A DNA stretch of 64,000 nt from Cranoglanis bouderius (Eukaryota > Chordata > Actinopteri > Siluriformes > Cranoglanididae), in NCBI GenBank assembly GCA_023630585.1, contig CM042551.1, positions 18,320,001 through 18,384,000 on the forward strand, written 5' to 3'. This document shows positions 12,764-25,817 of this stretch, piece after piece. The notes beneath the pieces were generated by a model that saw nothing but the letters and a program-made list of their open reading frames with translations, did no database searches and was not told the origin of the DNA. Each line of letters begins with the position of its first letter. Position 1 is the stretch's first letter. A program made the translations under genes and the position numbers.

Positions 12764-13349
12764 TACATAGTGAGTACTACTAAAGTCAGAATACAAATAT
12801 GTTGTTCCAAAAATATTTAGGAATAGTAATAAGTAATAATAAGAGTTTGACACGGCACCACTGTGTTATCTGGCGTCAGTTCAGTTTGGCAGGCGCCTCT
12901 TGGCTGTGTGAGGTGTCAATAATGACTTTCCCATCTGAACTTCTCACTAAATCCAGCCTGACCTGAGGGTTATTAAACAAATATATCGGTACAAAAACCT
13001 CTCTATCTTATCCATCTATTCTAGGCACACATTATAACAAGATACCGGCTATGTTTAATACAGACTATTATGTTCATTTAGTTTATTTGTTAGTCAAAGC
13101 AGACGCTAAAGGATGGGTTGTTTTTTATTTATTTTTTATTTTTTTAATTAATTTGTTATTTAGCTCATTAGTGGCATACTTGCAATAGACATTCATTTCA
13201 ATAATTTGCCCTGTGTAGACACATTTACCATCACTGTGAGTTTTTAAAAACAGTGCTCAAGTTCAAACACTTGTCCTAAAGAATCTCTAAGCTTCAGTTT
13301 GACCATTTATAAAGGATTTAAAGTACTAGGAAATGCAAATAAGGGTGAT

Positions 13350-13568
13350 ACTCACTCACTCACTTTGAGTAACCGCTTTATCCTGGTCAGGGTCATGGTG
13401 GACCCGGAGCCTAACACACTGCACCATACACACACACATTCACACCTAGGGGCAATTTATCTGAGAACTTGGAGGAAACTCACTGGGACGAGGGGAGAAC
13501 ATGCACAGTCACTCCGCACAGACAGCAACCCGGTCTCAAGATTGAACCCAGGACCCTTGACATTATAA
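13350..13568 (-). repeat. L2-like LINE 3' tail fragment
   Basis: Starts with (ACTC)n and AACCGCTTTATCCTGGTCAG, then ATTCACACCTAGGGGCAATT and GAACCCAGGACC. It matches the reverse complement of the fragment at 47515-47735. This is the 3' end only. Confidence 0.65.
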
Positions 13569-13781
13569 GCTGATCCTATATTTCACAATATTTCATAAAC
13601 ATGCAATTCATATGGTTTTTGGATTTTGTTTATGATTATGTACAGTACCATTTATACAGGGTGTCCCAAATGTCTCCATATATAGGATTTTAGCAAAATG
13701 TCTGACAAAATGTTTCATACTTAGTTTATATATAATATATATTATTATTATTATTATTTTTTTTTCAGATAGCCTTTAAGA

Positions 13782-13995
13782 ATGCCTTTGACAAAGGAAG
13801 AGCATATTGAAATCATTCTCATGGCTGGATCGCAAGGTTGCGATGGACTCTGACAGGAAACATGGCAAGCACATCACACATGACACTGTTGCCAAACTTA
13901 TTAACAAATTCAAAAAGACTAGAAGTGTTGCGGACCAACCGAGAAGTGGACGTCCACGAACATCCACTGACGAAGACACAACCGACACCCAGTAA
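13782..13995 (+). pseudogene. Mariner/IS630-like transposase N-terminus, truncated
   Basis: The frame opens MPLTKEEHIEIILMAGS at 13782, then shifts near 13835 into a frame reading VAMDSDRKHG...ITHDTVAKLINKF and a GRPRTSTDED linker, ending at a stop at 13995. The helix-turn-helix and GRPR-like linker resemble the DNA-binding half of Tc1/mariner-type transposases. An upstream CAGGGTGTCCCAAATGTCTC at about 13658-13677 may be its left terminus. The catalytic half is absent, so this is a 5' fragment of a dead element. Confidence 0.65.
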
Positions 13996-14009
13996 AGTTG
14001 TTAATTTCT

Positions 14010-14383
14010 AAACGTTTTCATCATTTAATTCTAACATTAGTGTTTTGTACTATTTGTATTTGGAATACTGTAATTTAATAGGAACCTCAAAATAGGTTTT
14101 TGATTATGAGTAGCCAGTGCATTTTTGACAGACCAGCATTGAAGAAAAGATTTGGCACTTCTTTTATAAAGTGGTTGATCTATTTCTAAACTTCAGGATT
14201 TGGAGAACCCAGTTCAGATCTCTTACTGGCCTTTAATGATGGTGAACTGGGCCAAAATTTAGGTCACTCTTTGGCCTATTACACCTCGTTATTTTCAGTG
14301 TTTGGAAGTAACACATTACTGGATATTGTAATCTCATTACAAAAAAACAGGTACTTAGAGTAGGATACACCTGATATGATGCA

Positions 14384-14422
<39 letters not shown>

Positions 14423-16790
14423 ACTTACATAGATTACTCAGCTGACACCATGGATGATTTGTAATTTATTGAATGTGCCAATAAACTGCATAATATCTGA
14501 CACTACAGGCAAGTTCTTCAGTCATTAGCTACATGAGGTTTCTTGCTGCAGACCTAGTTATCTCAGATAATTGTTAATAGTAAATGGCAGTGTGTAATAC
14601 CTGGATAAGTGCTTATGTGAATGCACACACATACCCAGATCTTCCATAAAAGGTAGTAGTGCAATAACTACGGCCATTATACAGTAATCTTTCCATATAA
14701 ATTTTTCACTGAGTTGGCACAGATTTCAAATGAAAATGAACCTTGGCAGTTATCCAGGGTTCATAGAACCACAGTTACTAGTGTTGTATTTAACTAATTG
14801 TGAGGATGGAGGAAGGATAACATATACCAACATGCAGAACAGGAGTCATGAGGAACAGGAGTCACCGTAGAACTTCCCCCAACAGAGGGGGTGAGTGAGG
14901 ATTCATCCATATTTTCAAATTAATATTCAAGAAAATCTTATAATCAAAAAAGAAATCATGGCATCAGTATGTGGCTGCCTGCAAGTTGATATACTGCATC
15001 CTCGAGATGCGCTCGTTGTTGATTAGCTGCATGTCTATTCACCAGACAGTTTATATATCTGGATTCAGCTTTGTGAAAACATATCTCAACCTAAGCCAAA
15101 AAGACATAGGACCATCCTCGTCATTGTATCATGAAGTATCCATTTCATTGCTCACATGTTGTTGTGCAGCAACACACCGCTATATAAGTCCTAGGAGGAG
15201 ACAGACCTCGTAGAGGGGCATGCCACTGTGAGTTCTGGGCACTCAGTTCGTCTATATGCCAGGTTTGATGATGTCTGCCACCCTACACCTTTAGTGTAGA
15301 TGGAGACTTGCTGCTGACGGAAAGTAAGGATCTTAGGTCTTGGGCAATGCATCAGGTCTGAACACCATTCGCAGAGCAACTTCCACTCAACGGCATACAA
15401 CAGAAATTTAGCCCAAGGGGGCCAGACATCAGATACAGGTGACATGTTCGGCATTCATGTGAGACAGCAGATCTGTTCAGAGAAGTATGCACCAGGTTGT
15501 TCCAACAACTAGTGAAATCAGTATTGGGAACCAAGGCCACACACAGGACTGGGGCCTAGTTGCTGAATCCTGTACAGTGTGGGAACAATCATCAGTAAAG
15601 GAGGTACGTAACATGTGGTGAAGCCAGCTGTGGACCAGGGAATCCTGTCCTAGCAGGCTGTCCAACTCTGCCAGAGTGAACCACAAATATGAAAAGGTCC
15701 ACTGCACCCCAGCAAACCTATCCCAGATCTAGGGTACCATCTGGGGTCCACCATACCATTGTGGCACCCAGAAGACAAGTCACTCTCAGTTAGGCCAGCC
15801 TTGACTGTAATGTGCCCCATCGCCAACCTTCAGGGGCATGCTTTGCATTATTGCATTATTTAGTGGTTGGTGAATATTATCTAGGGCTTCCTTCATGGAG
15901 TAGACAAGGGGGTGGGCCTCTTGTAGGCATTAGGACATGGAGTCAGGGTGTGGTGTCCTAAAGGTGCCATGTGAACTGTCCATTTGGTTATGTTGGCTTT
16001 GTAATTTCGAAACCTCTTTAATGGCAGGTCCAAAGAAGGACACCATGATGGAACGCAGATTCCACAGGGCTAACACCACCCCAGGCACAGTGCATAAACC
16101 ATGTTAACAGACAGTTGCCCCATATCCTGGCCCAGGCTAAAGGACACTATGGAGCCCTGTAGTGTTCTATGAAAAATGCTCATAACATGAAAGAAAGCAC
16201 TATCATCAAAGTAGAAAGAAATGAGAAGAACCTTTGACGGACACGACAACTGTGGTAACAAGCTGCTAAGAGAATAGCTCCATACTGTGTACAGGTAGTC
16301 CAACACGTGCACTGACGAGAAGGAGAAAAGGAATGATTGCTGTATAGTGGAGGTATTTATTGCATATACTGCATCATATGTCACTATGCGACTTTGTTGG
16401 AAGATCTTGGCATGTATCGCATGCACGCAAGGAAATTGAGGTGAAATAGAATGAAACATATACAAACATTTAATAAGATGTTGGCCACAGCTTCAGTGTG
16501 CCTTGGCATAGATTCTTCAAGTCTCTGGGACTGTACTGTACTTTTCTAGCTAAGATTCATCAATTAACTTACAGTGAAACATGCAGTTTGCTATATAATC
16601 TTCTATATTTCTATATCCACTCTTGAAGGATTTTAAAATTATATTAGTCATTTCCAATAAATGTACTTTTTATCAAACAATTATTTTTTGTATATTTCTT
16701 TCTTCATTGATAATGCATATAAAAGGCATATAATTTAGTCATTTAATTTGTACTGGGTCACCTTCACTCAGTCAGAAAGTTAGAAAACAG
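14010..16790. other. Intergenic; possible degraded retroelement at 14.8-16.1 kb
   Basis: (AC)n lies at 14387-14418. From about 14850 to 16080 base composition is more even than its surroundings, with a TATATAAG box at 15181 and overlapping short - strand frames. It looks like a decayed retroelement, but I see no reverse transcriptase, protease or integrase motif, so the class stays open. Confidence 0.35.
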
Positions 16791-16796
16791 AGAAGA

Positions 16797-17046
16797 AGAA
16801 GCCTTTATTTGTCACATATACATTACAGCACAGTGAAATTATTATTATAATTTTTATTTTTTATTTTTTCCCCGTATCACAGTTTGCTAGGAAGCTGGGG
16901 TCAACCATGACCCAGCACCTCTGGAGCAGATATGGTTAAGGGCCTTGATCAAGGGCCCAACACTGGCAGCTTGGTGGTGCTGGGGTTTGAACCCCAAACC
17001 TTCTGATCAGCAATCTAGAGCCTTAACTGTTAAGCCACCACTGCCT
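16797..17046 (-). repeat. SINE/LINE-tail-like repeat
   Basis: Contains TTTATTTGTCACATATACAT, GGGCCTTGATCAAGGGCCCA and GGGTTTGAACCCC, a dispersed teleost repeat. A related but diverged copy is at 47752-47900. The GGTTTGAACCCC segment resembles a tRNA B box. Confidence 0.6.
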
Positions 17047-17050
17047 GCAA

Positions 17051-17099
17051 AGGAAGAGTTGGGGTTTGAACCCATGAGCTTTGGTTTACAAGACCAACG
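17051..17099 (-). pseudogene. tRNA-Thr(TGT)-like 3' half
   Basis: On the - strand there is a perfect 5-bp anticodon stem (TTGGT/ACCAA) around loop CTTGTAA (anticodon TGT at its centre), a variable segment, a T arm with loop TTCAAAC and four of five stem pairs, then CTCTTCC and T as the 3' acceptor strand. The D arm and 5' acceptor strand are missing, because the sequence turns AT-rich just outside the anticodon stem. This is a truncated tRNA-derived sequence, not a working tRNA. Confidence 0.6.
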
Positions 17100-18980
17100 A
17101 ATACATTTATAGAATCTATAATTTATATGCATTTATTAATAGAATATAAATTTAAATACATTTATAAGATATTTATTGAGATAAATAATTTCTTAGACTT
17201 CCTTAGACCATGACTCCCATAATTACATTATTGACCACATTTTGTATAATGCTCTCAGCAATGCTCTGAAGAATTTAGCATATTCAGTTCTAAACTGTAA
17301 GTAAATATAAAACCTCATTCTGTCATAGTAGCTATTTAGTGGTAACCACAGTAACAATACAATCCATTTAACTTGCTTTTAGTAAAAGTTATTCATTTAA
17401 GTTTAAACACAGAATTAGGAAACTAACTTTATGGTTATTTATGGTTAAAATATATTAGGGCCCAGGGTTCATACACATTCCTTGTTCTCCAGAGATTACA
17501 CCAGAATGTATATCTACTGTATAGCTCAAATAATCCAATTTATATCCCTTGTCCAAACTAACTTTGGAGATCAGTCAGTATCCTTAATTACCTTCACACA
17601 AAAAAGATGGTTTCAGTATTTGGATATAATTTTACAGTTCCACAGGAATTTTTCAGCATTAAAAGTTTAAAGAAATGTGCCTGTCTATTTAATAAACACC
17701 CAGGAGTGTATTTTATTATTGCAACTGGAAATAATGAGGAGAATTTATTTCAAGTTTGTCAGCTGAAAATAGTTGGCACAGACCCAGTCATCCAAACGAG
17801 TTCCTGGGCCGAGTAACTGTTACATAACGAATATAACGAATACCAGTCAGCTGAGTCAAAAATATCAGTACTATCATATAAATGTGTGAAAGGTAACTGG
17901 AAAATTCTCACAGTGTGTCAAGTTAAAACAAAACTCTCCCATCCAAATGTCAGGTAAGATTCTTGGAATCACATCATGTTTACAACTAGGACACAACCTC
18001 ACAAATGTGCCTGAAAGTGGCAGTATCTTGTTCATTCTCCGTTTACTGTGGCCTGAACATCACAGGGTTAATAAAACTTGTTTACTTGATTAAAATTGGT
18101 TTAAAAAGCAATGCACCTTGTTAGTTACCTGCTTAAGGTCTGATTTCCCCAAACAACCGTGGCTAAAAACATTTCCACTGTCATGGTGCTAGTTGATACT
18201 ACAAGCACTAAAACTCCTGGCAAAACTGGTTATTCCCGTTTCATGTAATAGCTCATCATGTTAGTTTGGTTATTTATTGTAAAAGAGAATAAATTGGCTA
18301 ATCGTATTGTCCTCTTGTCAGTTATGGCTGTGGGCAATAGCACATAATTACGCATGACAAGTGTAAATGACCTGGGCATTCTGTCAAGTCTCTCTCCATT
18401 TTGCATGGAGCTGTGAACTTCCTTTGCCTGGAATACCTTCATCTATTCCCTCCATGCACATTGCCCTTAGTTAAAAAGTCCTCTGTATATTCTTTGATGC
18501 AAAATTTAGAGACATAAAAGTAAGGATGGTGTACTTAGACATGCAGAAAGATGAAAGCATTACAATTTAGCCAACTTAGTAGATGGAGCTCCCAGAAGGC
18601 ATTACAGTTAAAACCACACAGTGATACACCCAAGCTGTAAGCAACTAACCTGGGGACTCACCAAACCCATCAAAACAAAACAAAAAATCTGATGAGAAAA
18701 AATAGGGAGGTTTTGTGTGAACAAAACATTATTAATGTTAGATTAGTAAAGTTTTACAAAATGAAGCTTGCTCCACATCACATGCTAATTCCACCTTAAA
18801 TGTCCTGCATTATTCCTCTTCTGAAAGTCACACAGATAAATCCTTGTTTGAAAATAGTTATAACATTTTAGCAACATGGTCTCACAATTGCATATTAATA
18901 AGTATTTACTAAGGATGTAACGATACACAAAGTTTTAACAAATGGCCTGAGACTGAGCTACCAATCGACTGAACTATAGT
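17100..18980. other. Intergenic, no feature recognised
   Basis: AT-rich with only short frames. I see no repeat termini or exon signals. Confidence 0.5.
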
Positions 18981-19361
18981 CAGTCCATATAGGATTTTGC
19001 GGAGATTTTTGTGATTGTTGCGGCCAAAAATGCTTGATTTTGCTGCAGCTTGTTTTGTTTTTCTGCTTTTTTTTTGCGGAAAATTACTTGAATTGGTGAA
19101 ATTTGCACTTGCATGAAATTGTTTTGCACGGTCTTTTGCAGCAATGTTTATTGGTAAATGAGACCTTTTAGCTGTACTCATGTTCAAGACGTGAATCGAA
19201 GGGGGTTTTGACTGAATGCGCGTTGTGATGACGTCACATGACGCGTCTCGGCCCAAACATGTGGAAAATCTGCGGTAATTTTGAAAAATTGCAAGCTCCT
19301 CCGAATATTAATTTTGCAATTATTTCTGCAATCGCAAAATCGCAAAATCCTGGAGGGACTG
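18981..19361 (+). mobile_element. MITE family A, complete length, no visible target duplication
   Basis: Begins CAGTCCATATAGG and ends GGAGGGACTG, with the family interior (GCGGCCAAAAATGCTTGATT, ACTTGAATTGGTGAAATT, GACGTCACATGACG). The flanking hexamers TATAGT and TGCAAT do not match, so the target duplication has decayed or one end has been rearranged. Confidence 0.8.
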
Positions 19362-19370
19362 TGCAATATT

Positions 19371-19371
<1 letters not shown>

Positions 19372-19407
<36 letters not shown>
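19372..19407. repeat. (ATA)n microsatellite
   Basis: Trinucleotide array just downstream of the MITE. Confidence 0.9.
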
Positions 19408-19559
19408 TATAATATACAGCAATAACTGTATATATATTTATTCACTTAATACTAATACAATGTTAATAAATTACACCACTGTGGAATTTCCTTTTTTAGC
19501 TGTACGTATCACCATCTCCCCACTACTGGTACACTTTATATATATTTCCTATTTATCTG

Positions 19560-19782
19560 ACTTGTTTGTTTTATTTATAAATATTTATTGATTTTGTTTG
19601 ACTCTGTGTACCTTATTGTCTGCATTTATTGTCTGTATTTACTGTTGTCTTTTAGTCCTCATCAATGTCTATTATATGCTGCGTGGTAGTTATCTGAAGG
19701 AACCGTGTTTTGTTTTTATCCATTGCCATGCGATGTGCTAAAAATGACAATAAAACTGACTTTGACTTTGATATGGTGGTGT
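19560..19782 (+). repeat. LINE 3' end fragment
   Basis: Ends in AATGACAATAAAACTGACTT followed by TGACTTTGA, a terminal motif typical of fish non-LTR retrotransposons. Only the 3' untranslated tail is present. Confidence 0.55.
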
Positions 19783-22700
19783 CTCGATACGATACCTTTT
19801 TCGATAATAGCACAAATAAGCATAAGCCTGAATATGTACCTTAGGTTTGCCTTTTCAGTATGTTAAAACATTCAACATTATAAAAGTATAACAACTGAAA
19901 CTTAATAATGATGATGTCTGTGTTATCCATTCAGACTCAAAACAGCAAAACAGCAACCAAAAGCCGTGCAATAGAATGTAAAGAAATTAAACACGTCTAA
20001 TTAAACATTAGCTCTCTGATATGGCCATGAAAGGTTATGCGCACTTGTGACAGGTCTCAGTAAATTTTTCACTTCAACTACATCTCAAAAAGTGCAAAAA
20101 AAGACCTGATACTAGTCCAAAAAATCTGTAAAAAGAAAGTCACATTTGTTACAACCCTAGTATTTACACAACCCAACAATGTTACAGTTGGTTAAGTATA
20201 CGTTAAGGAGTGGTTGACGTATATGCCTCTGAAATCCGAGAGAACAATTTCCTTGGATTTCAGAGGCATTTCGAAACCAATTTTAGGAGATCCAACTAAG
20301 ACAAGCATTTCTTTTCTTATCAGCAAGTGAAATTATGCCGTTGATAACATTTTCAGGCTAAGCAATGGACCCTAAACTTAGGTGTAGTCTAGATGATAGT
20401 TTGAATGATATTCAATCTGTGCCCTATGTCATCTCTGAACTATCAGCAAGGGGCTCAATCATTGTTGCCTTGAATGCCATACATCATAACTCAAGCATAC
20501 CAAACATAGATTGCCTGTAATGGTTCCAAGTGATTCTTCCAGTAAGCCTGAAGCACTATCTTAGCAATAAAGTCATCTCCAGATCATCTTTACTGGATCT
20601 GGAGCTTAACAGTATATGGTCTGCTATAAATGACATTTTTATTTAACTTCAAAAAAAAAAAAAAATTAACACAGTGCCTCACCATTTTATTTTAGAGCTG
20701 GTCTCAACCATAAACCAACACAATAAAGTAGGCTGGAGATTAGTGCAAGAGCAATAAGGATTTTTAGGGGCATTATGATGGTGAAACTGAAACACAAGTG
20801 CCCCCAAAAGCCCCTTATTCTCCCTGCGGCAGTACATTTACACCAACGTGTTTCATGTAGTTACAGCTATACTGTATAGTGGCCTTCTATGGCTTATTTG
20901 GCTCATGTTTTATTGTTGTTGAACCCGAGAATGGTGATTTCGACTATTTAGGAGCCATTTCTGAAACATTTGGCTATGTCAAAAGAAAACCGTTAATGCT
21001 GAAACTTGCGGCTACAGGCTTGGATTGTATTCTGCTTTGTTTTTAAATTAAATGTGGATAAACGTATCTACCTGTAGAGTGATTTCAGGTCAATTCGGAC
21101 ACTTAAATTTAGCAGAGTTTATTTTCTTGCCTTAAAAATGAAAGTCAAAACTTATGTTATGAAGCTCTTTGAGTGGAACTGCCTGATAAAAAAAAAAAAA
21201 AAATTTTTTTTTTTCTTAATTCATGTGACATAATATAAGGGGGTGTGATCAACATTAAAATGAGATGCTTTGGCTAGTGTATTTAATAAGGTAATAAATT
21301 AATCTTGAATAATTGATTCCACATATTTATGATGCGTATATACACAAGATCGTCTACTGTTACAAAACATGCAGGATGTCCGTTCAAATCATTTACAGAC
21401 ATTTATCATTTAATAATTAATGGGATATAACGGGATGCACAAAGTGACACATGAAACACCCCACAGCTATGATTAAATGATGGTTTTATATGCAATAAAT
21501 TGTGTTTTTATGAAGCATATTAAGAAGCAGGAGAATAAGGTAGACTGGGAAATACAAACCATTACTTAGGCCTTATATTTAGTATGCAGATATTTTTACT
21601 TACTGAACTGTATTCATATCATTTTAGAGATTGATGCTGATATTTATTTTTTAAATCCTGGCTTATGCTTCCACAGCAAGAAATAATTTATAAACTATTG
21701 CTTTGAATCTATTCACACTGAATTTTAGAAAACATTGGTTATAAATTTGGAAAATATTAATATAAGATTTTCCTAAAAACTGTTCTTGCATTAAGAAATG
21801 AATTACAGAATGTTACTCAGGCCAACATCTTAATATGTAGTCAATTGTACTCAGTCTATTATGTTCAAGAATATTAAAGAATATTCAAATATGTCGATTA
21901 TGGATAAGTTTGGATAACACTTTTTTTTACAAGTTTTGTTATTGAAATGTGATTTAATGGTCCCACTAATAAAATGCTACAGATAAAGAATGTTCATGTA
22001 ATGAACATGTAATTGCGGATGAAGTGAAAAGCCTACACATAAAAACAAATTCCCAAATATGTCATTAAAAATGGTTCAGTCAGTCTTGACAAAACAATCA
22101 GCCATGCTTCTTCAGAATACGATATAAACTTTTTTCCCTCCATAGTCACCACGTTGAGTGGTGTTTTACGTTGGCCTATTTGTTTTACTAACGGCAAGAA
22201 AGCTTCGACAATTTGGGAGAAAAAAAAAAAAGTGCCCCATATTCATATATTCATTCCTAATTCATTCTAAATCTAATGGCATGCGAGTGAACAATGGAAG
22301 ATCACAGCAAGTTGATGTACCAACAACATGTAGCTTCACGTCACAACCTTCACTTCAATATCGGCTCGCTGAACAAATGACATATTCGCTGTGAAACAAG
22401 ACAGGACCATGATTCCATGATGAAGGTGATTACCAATTATGAACTAGTTGAAGAAGTTATAAACAGTAAAATTCATTGACTTCTTGTGCATATTTTATCC
22501 CATGCACCATCAGATGCATCAACATAATCTCTTATATTTATGAATATCAAAAATTAAGTTACATAATAAGTTGATGATGGCCAAGCTGTATATTGGATGG
22601 GTGAGCACCAGAAGCGGGACTTTGCGGGCCAGTTGGATTGAAACCGAAACACATCTTGCCCCCAAAACCCCGTCACTGGCGTCACATAAAAAATGACTGC

Positions 22701-23120
22701 AATAACCAACAACCAAAGTAATGTCAAGTACTCATTACTAATAACCAGCCTACTTCACTTATAGCCTGAGAGCTCGCTCCTGGATTAAGCCTTCAAGACC
22801 TATCTGACTGTCAGACAAGACACTTATTCGCTGTAGGGAAACCTGTAACCAGAGCTGTAGCAAGTTAGATATTCTAGTATACACTTATCTAGTCAGTTGT
22901 ATGCTGTGTATGTACAGCGAAAAGAAAAACACAGAATGCAACAGAGTTCAGGTGGAGTCTCTTCTCTCTCTCTCAGACACAATCTGTCTGTCTCTGTCTG
23001 GAAAGCGACAGTCCCGAAATGTCACTTTACATGACAATGCATGCACAAACAAAAATTCAAGCAGTACAGAATTACATGCATTAATTCGTTGTTGCTGTTG
23101 TTGTATTTTGTGATTTATTT
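19783..23120. other. Intergenic; one hairpin and two similar GAAACYGAAACA motifs
   Basis: Mostly AT-rich, with a perfect 15-bp inverted repeat at 20223-20237/20255-20269. Related segments at about 20783-20815 and 22640-22672 both contain GAAACYGAAACA followed by a TGCCCCCAAAA motif. No gene is supported. Confidence 0.45.
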
Positions 23121-23680
23121 TCTTACAGCGACGCGCATTCTGTTCACATCTGTCTAACTGCGTAACGCCAACACCAACAAGACGCCTTGAGAGCATGCAT
23201 TTTTGCGTTTTGCGTTTCGGACAGCAATATATCACCGCTCCCCAGAACTTACCGTATTGATCAGGAGAGAATCGCGCGCGCATGTACAGTGTGTGCGTGT
23301 GCATGTGTGTGTGTGTGTGTGTGGACTGGCGTTAATCAAGACGTGCTTTCTTCATCCAGAGAGCTGCACCGTCGCGCGCTCGGAGCAGAGGAGATGAGTC
23401 CCTGTGTGCTCGGTCTGACTCACTTCTCCCCCCGGCAGCTCCCTTCGTGCTCGCGCCACGAGGTGAAAATTAGGCCGTGCAAAAAATAAATAAATAAATA
23501 AATAAAAAATAAAAAAAAAAAAAAAAAGGAGGGGGAAACACTTTCAAACACACACACACATCAGTTGTATGCTATTTTTTGTTCCAGGCTCGAATGATTG
23601 CTATTAGGAAGACGCGAGATGAAGAGCAGGACGTGCGCTCGCGCCTCCTCTGTTGCTTTAAAAGGGGAGTCGCATTTAAA
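23120..23680. promoter_or_regulatory. Orphan CpG-rich block, possible promoter
   Basis: I count roughly 30 CpG in 23120-23470, against an AT-rich, CpG-poor background. It contains CGCGCGC runs, a short (GT)n at 23304-23322, GC-rich promoter-like sequence to about 23470, a poly-A tract at 23500-23527 and further CGCG near 23630-23645. No coding exon is recognisable on either side, so the gene it might serve is unknown. It could also be an isolated regulatory or non-coding transcript start. Confidence 0.45.
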
Positions 23681-24241
23681 ACAAGTAAACGAGGCCCTGA
23701 CCATTTATACTTTCCTAGAAATCATCTCCTAATATAGAAACTCCCCAGGAAGCATTTCATCCTTCGTGAACGCATCAGAGAATATTTGTGCGGTTTATTA
23801 AAGGCCCCCCCGCCTTTATTTTAAAGTCCACTATAACCCTACCTTTATATCTTTTACTAAATGTGGCTGAATAAGGCTTGTACTACTGTAGATATAGGAG
23901 CTGCTGCTGCCACCTGTCGGTGTGTCCTATGTAGATTTTAGGTTACATTGTAATTGTTCATCAATTCGTCAGTATTAACCCTTTCATACATAAATTGTTT
24001 AAAAACATACCCATTCTTAAAATTGCATATCATGAATTTTCACTTTAAAAAAAAAGTCATTTACGTAATAAATAAATAAATAAACAAACAAATTGTCCAT
24101 GTATAGCAATACCATTAGTAAAAAAGGATAAAACATTGTACATGAAATAAAAAAAAATAATAAAAAAATAAAATCTTACAATGTGTATATAAACTGTTAA
24201 CCTTCAGGTCTAATATATTTAATGTTAATGCCCAACATTAA

Positions 24242-24243
<2 letters not shown>

Positions 24244-24298
<55 letters not shown>
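24244..24298. repeat. (TA)n microsatellite
   Basis: About 27 TA units. Confidence 0.97.
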
Positions 24299-24302
<4 letters not shown>

Positions 24303-24553
24303 TATACATAAACTTATACTGTAAAATATACAGTAGCTTAGATAAAGATATACCAGAAACATTCTGCACTGAGAAAGGCGAATAGTTTAGAGAGCTACAG
24401 AAGTTAAGTTAATGATATTCTTAAGTGATTTGGTGGTGATTTTTTTTTATTTTTTATTTTTTTACATTTATATATATTTTCCACAAAACTGCCTTAAACG
24501 GACATTACTGGTTTGGTCTAAATATTAAACTTATGCAATGCTCAGCATTTGTG

Positions 24554-25740
24554 GTCGACTGATATATCACCAAGGCCGCTATATCGGCCAATATTTGTCA
24601 TTTTTAAATGATCGGTATCGGCCTATAAATCTTCCTGTTCGGCCGATATGTGACAAACCAGACTACTGAGGGCATATAGTGCATAATTGCATTGTGCCTT
24701 ATTCTGGCTCAAAAACTCCCACTCAGACGTGTAGCGAGCATCTGACAGACAGCAAAATGACCAGTCATTGTTAAATTTTAAACGTGATGTTACACACAGC
24801 AACACTCTGACCTGCAACAAAGTCTTATTGAAACACTTGAGATGTCAGATCATTCCGCAGCCGTGGTGAACAAGCTCATGGTGAACTCCTGCAGGCACAC
24901 AGACGTGCAATAAACAAATTCAAACAAATCTCACAAACAATCACAAATCCCACGACTGGTTCTTCCTCAGACATGTGTTGTCTTCGGTAACTTTTAAACA
25001 AGACGCTGTTTTCCTGCGGACTCATAAGCCTGTGTACCCCTAGTGAAAGCTGGGTCAGGTGAGCTCGTATGCAACATAATGTGAGACGGTACATTTGAAT
25101 TCCTAGATTTTAAATCCATTTAATTGTCCACAGTTAATGTAATATCATGTGTAATGTACCTTTTCATGTGTTCCGGTCTTTTTTTGATGCTAAGCTACAT
25201 GCTGCTAACTACGCATAAGCATGCAATGGTAAAAAATATTAGCCTTTTGTCATATAGACAGACAAGCAAAACACATCAGACATAAATCTTTATTATTCAA
25301 ATAATATCCTATATTTTGACTTAAGTGAAGAAAGTAAAACGGCATGTTACTGGCTAAAGTAACTAGGCTATATGAGATTTATGAGTAACTATGTATTGTA
25401 AATAAAATACATGGAAGTACACATAGTATTTTTGTCTTTAATTAATGACTATTGGTCACATTTGTTCATTAAGTTAATTATAAATGTTATCTATAACCTG
25501 CTACTGGATTAATTATTATAACAAATTATTTATGTGATTGGAAAATCCAATTATACATACAAGTTTTAACTAAAATTATAAATTAACATAAATATTATGC
25601 ACAAATATTAATGTTAATTTGGTTTCACCAATTTTCTGTATATGTAATTTACTGTAATTAAGTTTGTTATATCGGCCTCATATCGGCCACACTGCTTTCT
25701 AGATATGGGCATCGGTCATTAAAAACCCATATCAGTCGAG
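24554..25740. mobile_element. DNA transposon with GTCGACTGATAT termini
   Basis: The left end GTCGACTGATATATC and the right end (read inward on the other strand CTCGACTGATATGG) are inverted, with subterminal repeats of TATCGGCC on both sides (24590-24650 and 25668-25690). The interior (about 24650-25650) is AT-rich and encodes nothing recognisable. I recall a similar TATCGGCC-rich non-autonomous repeat in teleosts. The exact ends and target duplication could not be fixed by eye. Confidence 0.6.
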
Positions 25741-25817
25741 CATTACTCAACCCTGAGTTCTTAATTTCGTTGTGGTGCCTATAAATAAATCTAGGAGAGG
25801 TTCTGGTAGAAAGGAAA

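Noticed and set aside
15191..15707. Overlapping - strand frames as a possible retroelement polyprotein
   Set aside because: No protease, reverse transcriptase or integrase motif; kept only as an unclassified interval.
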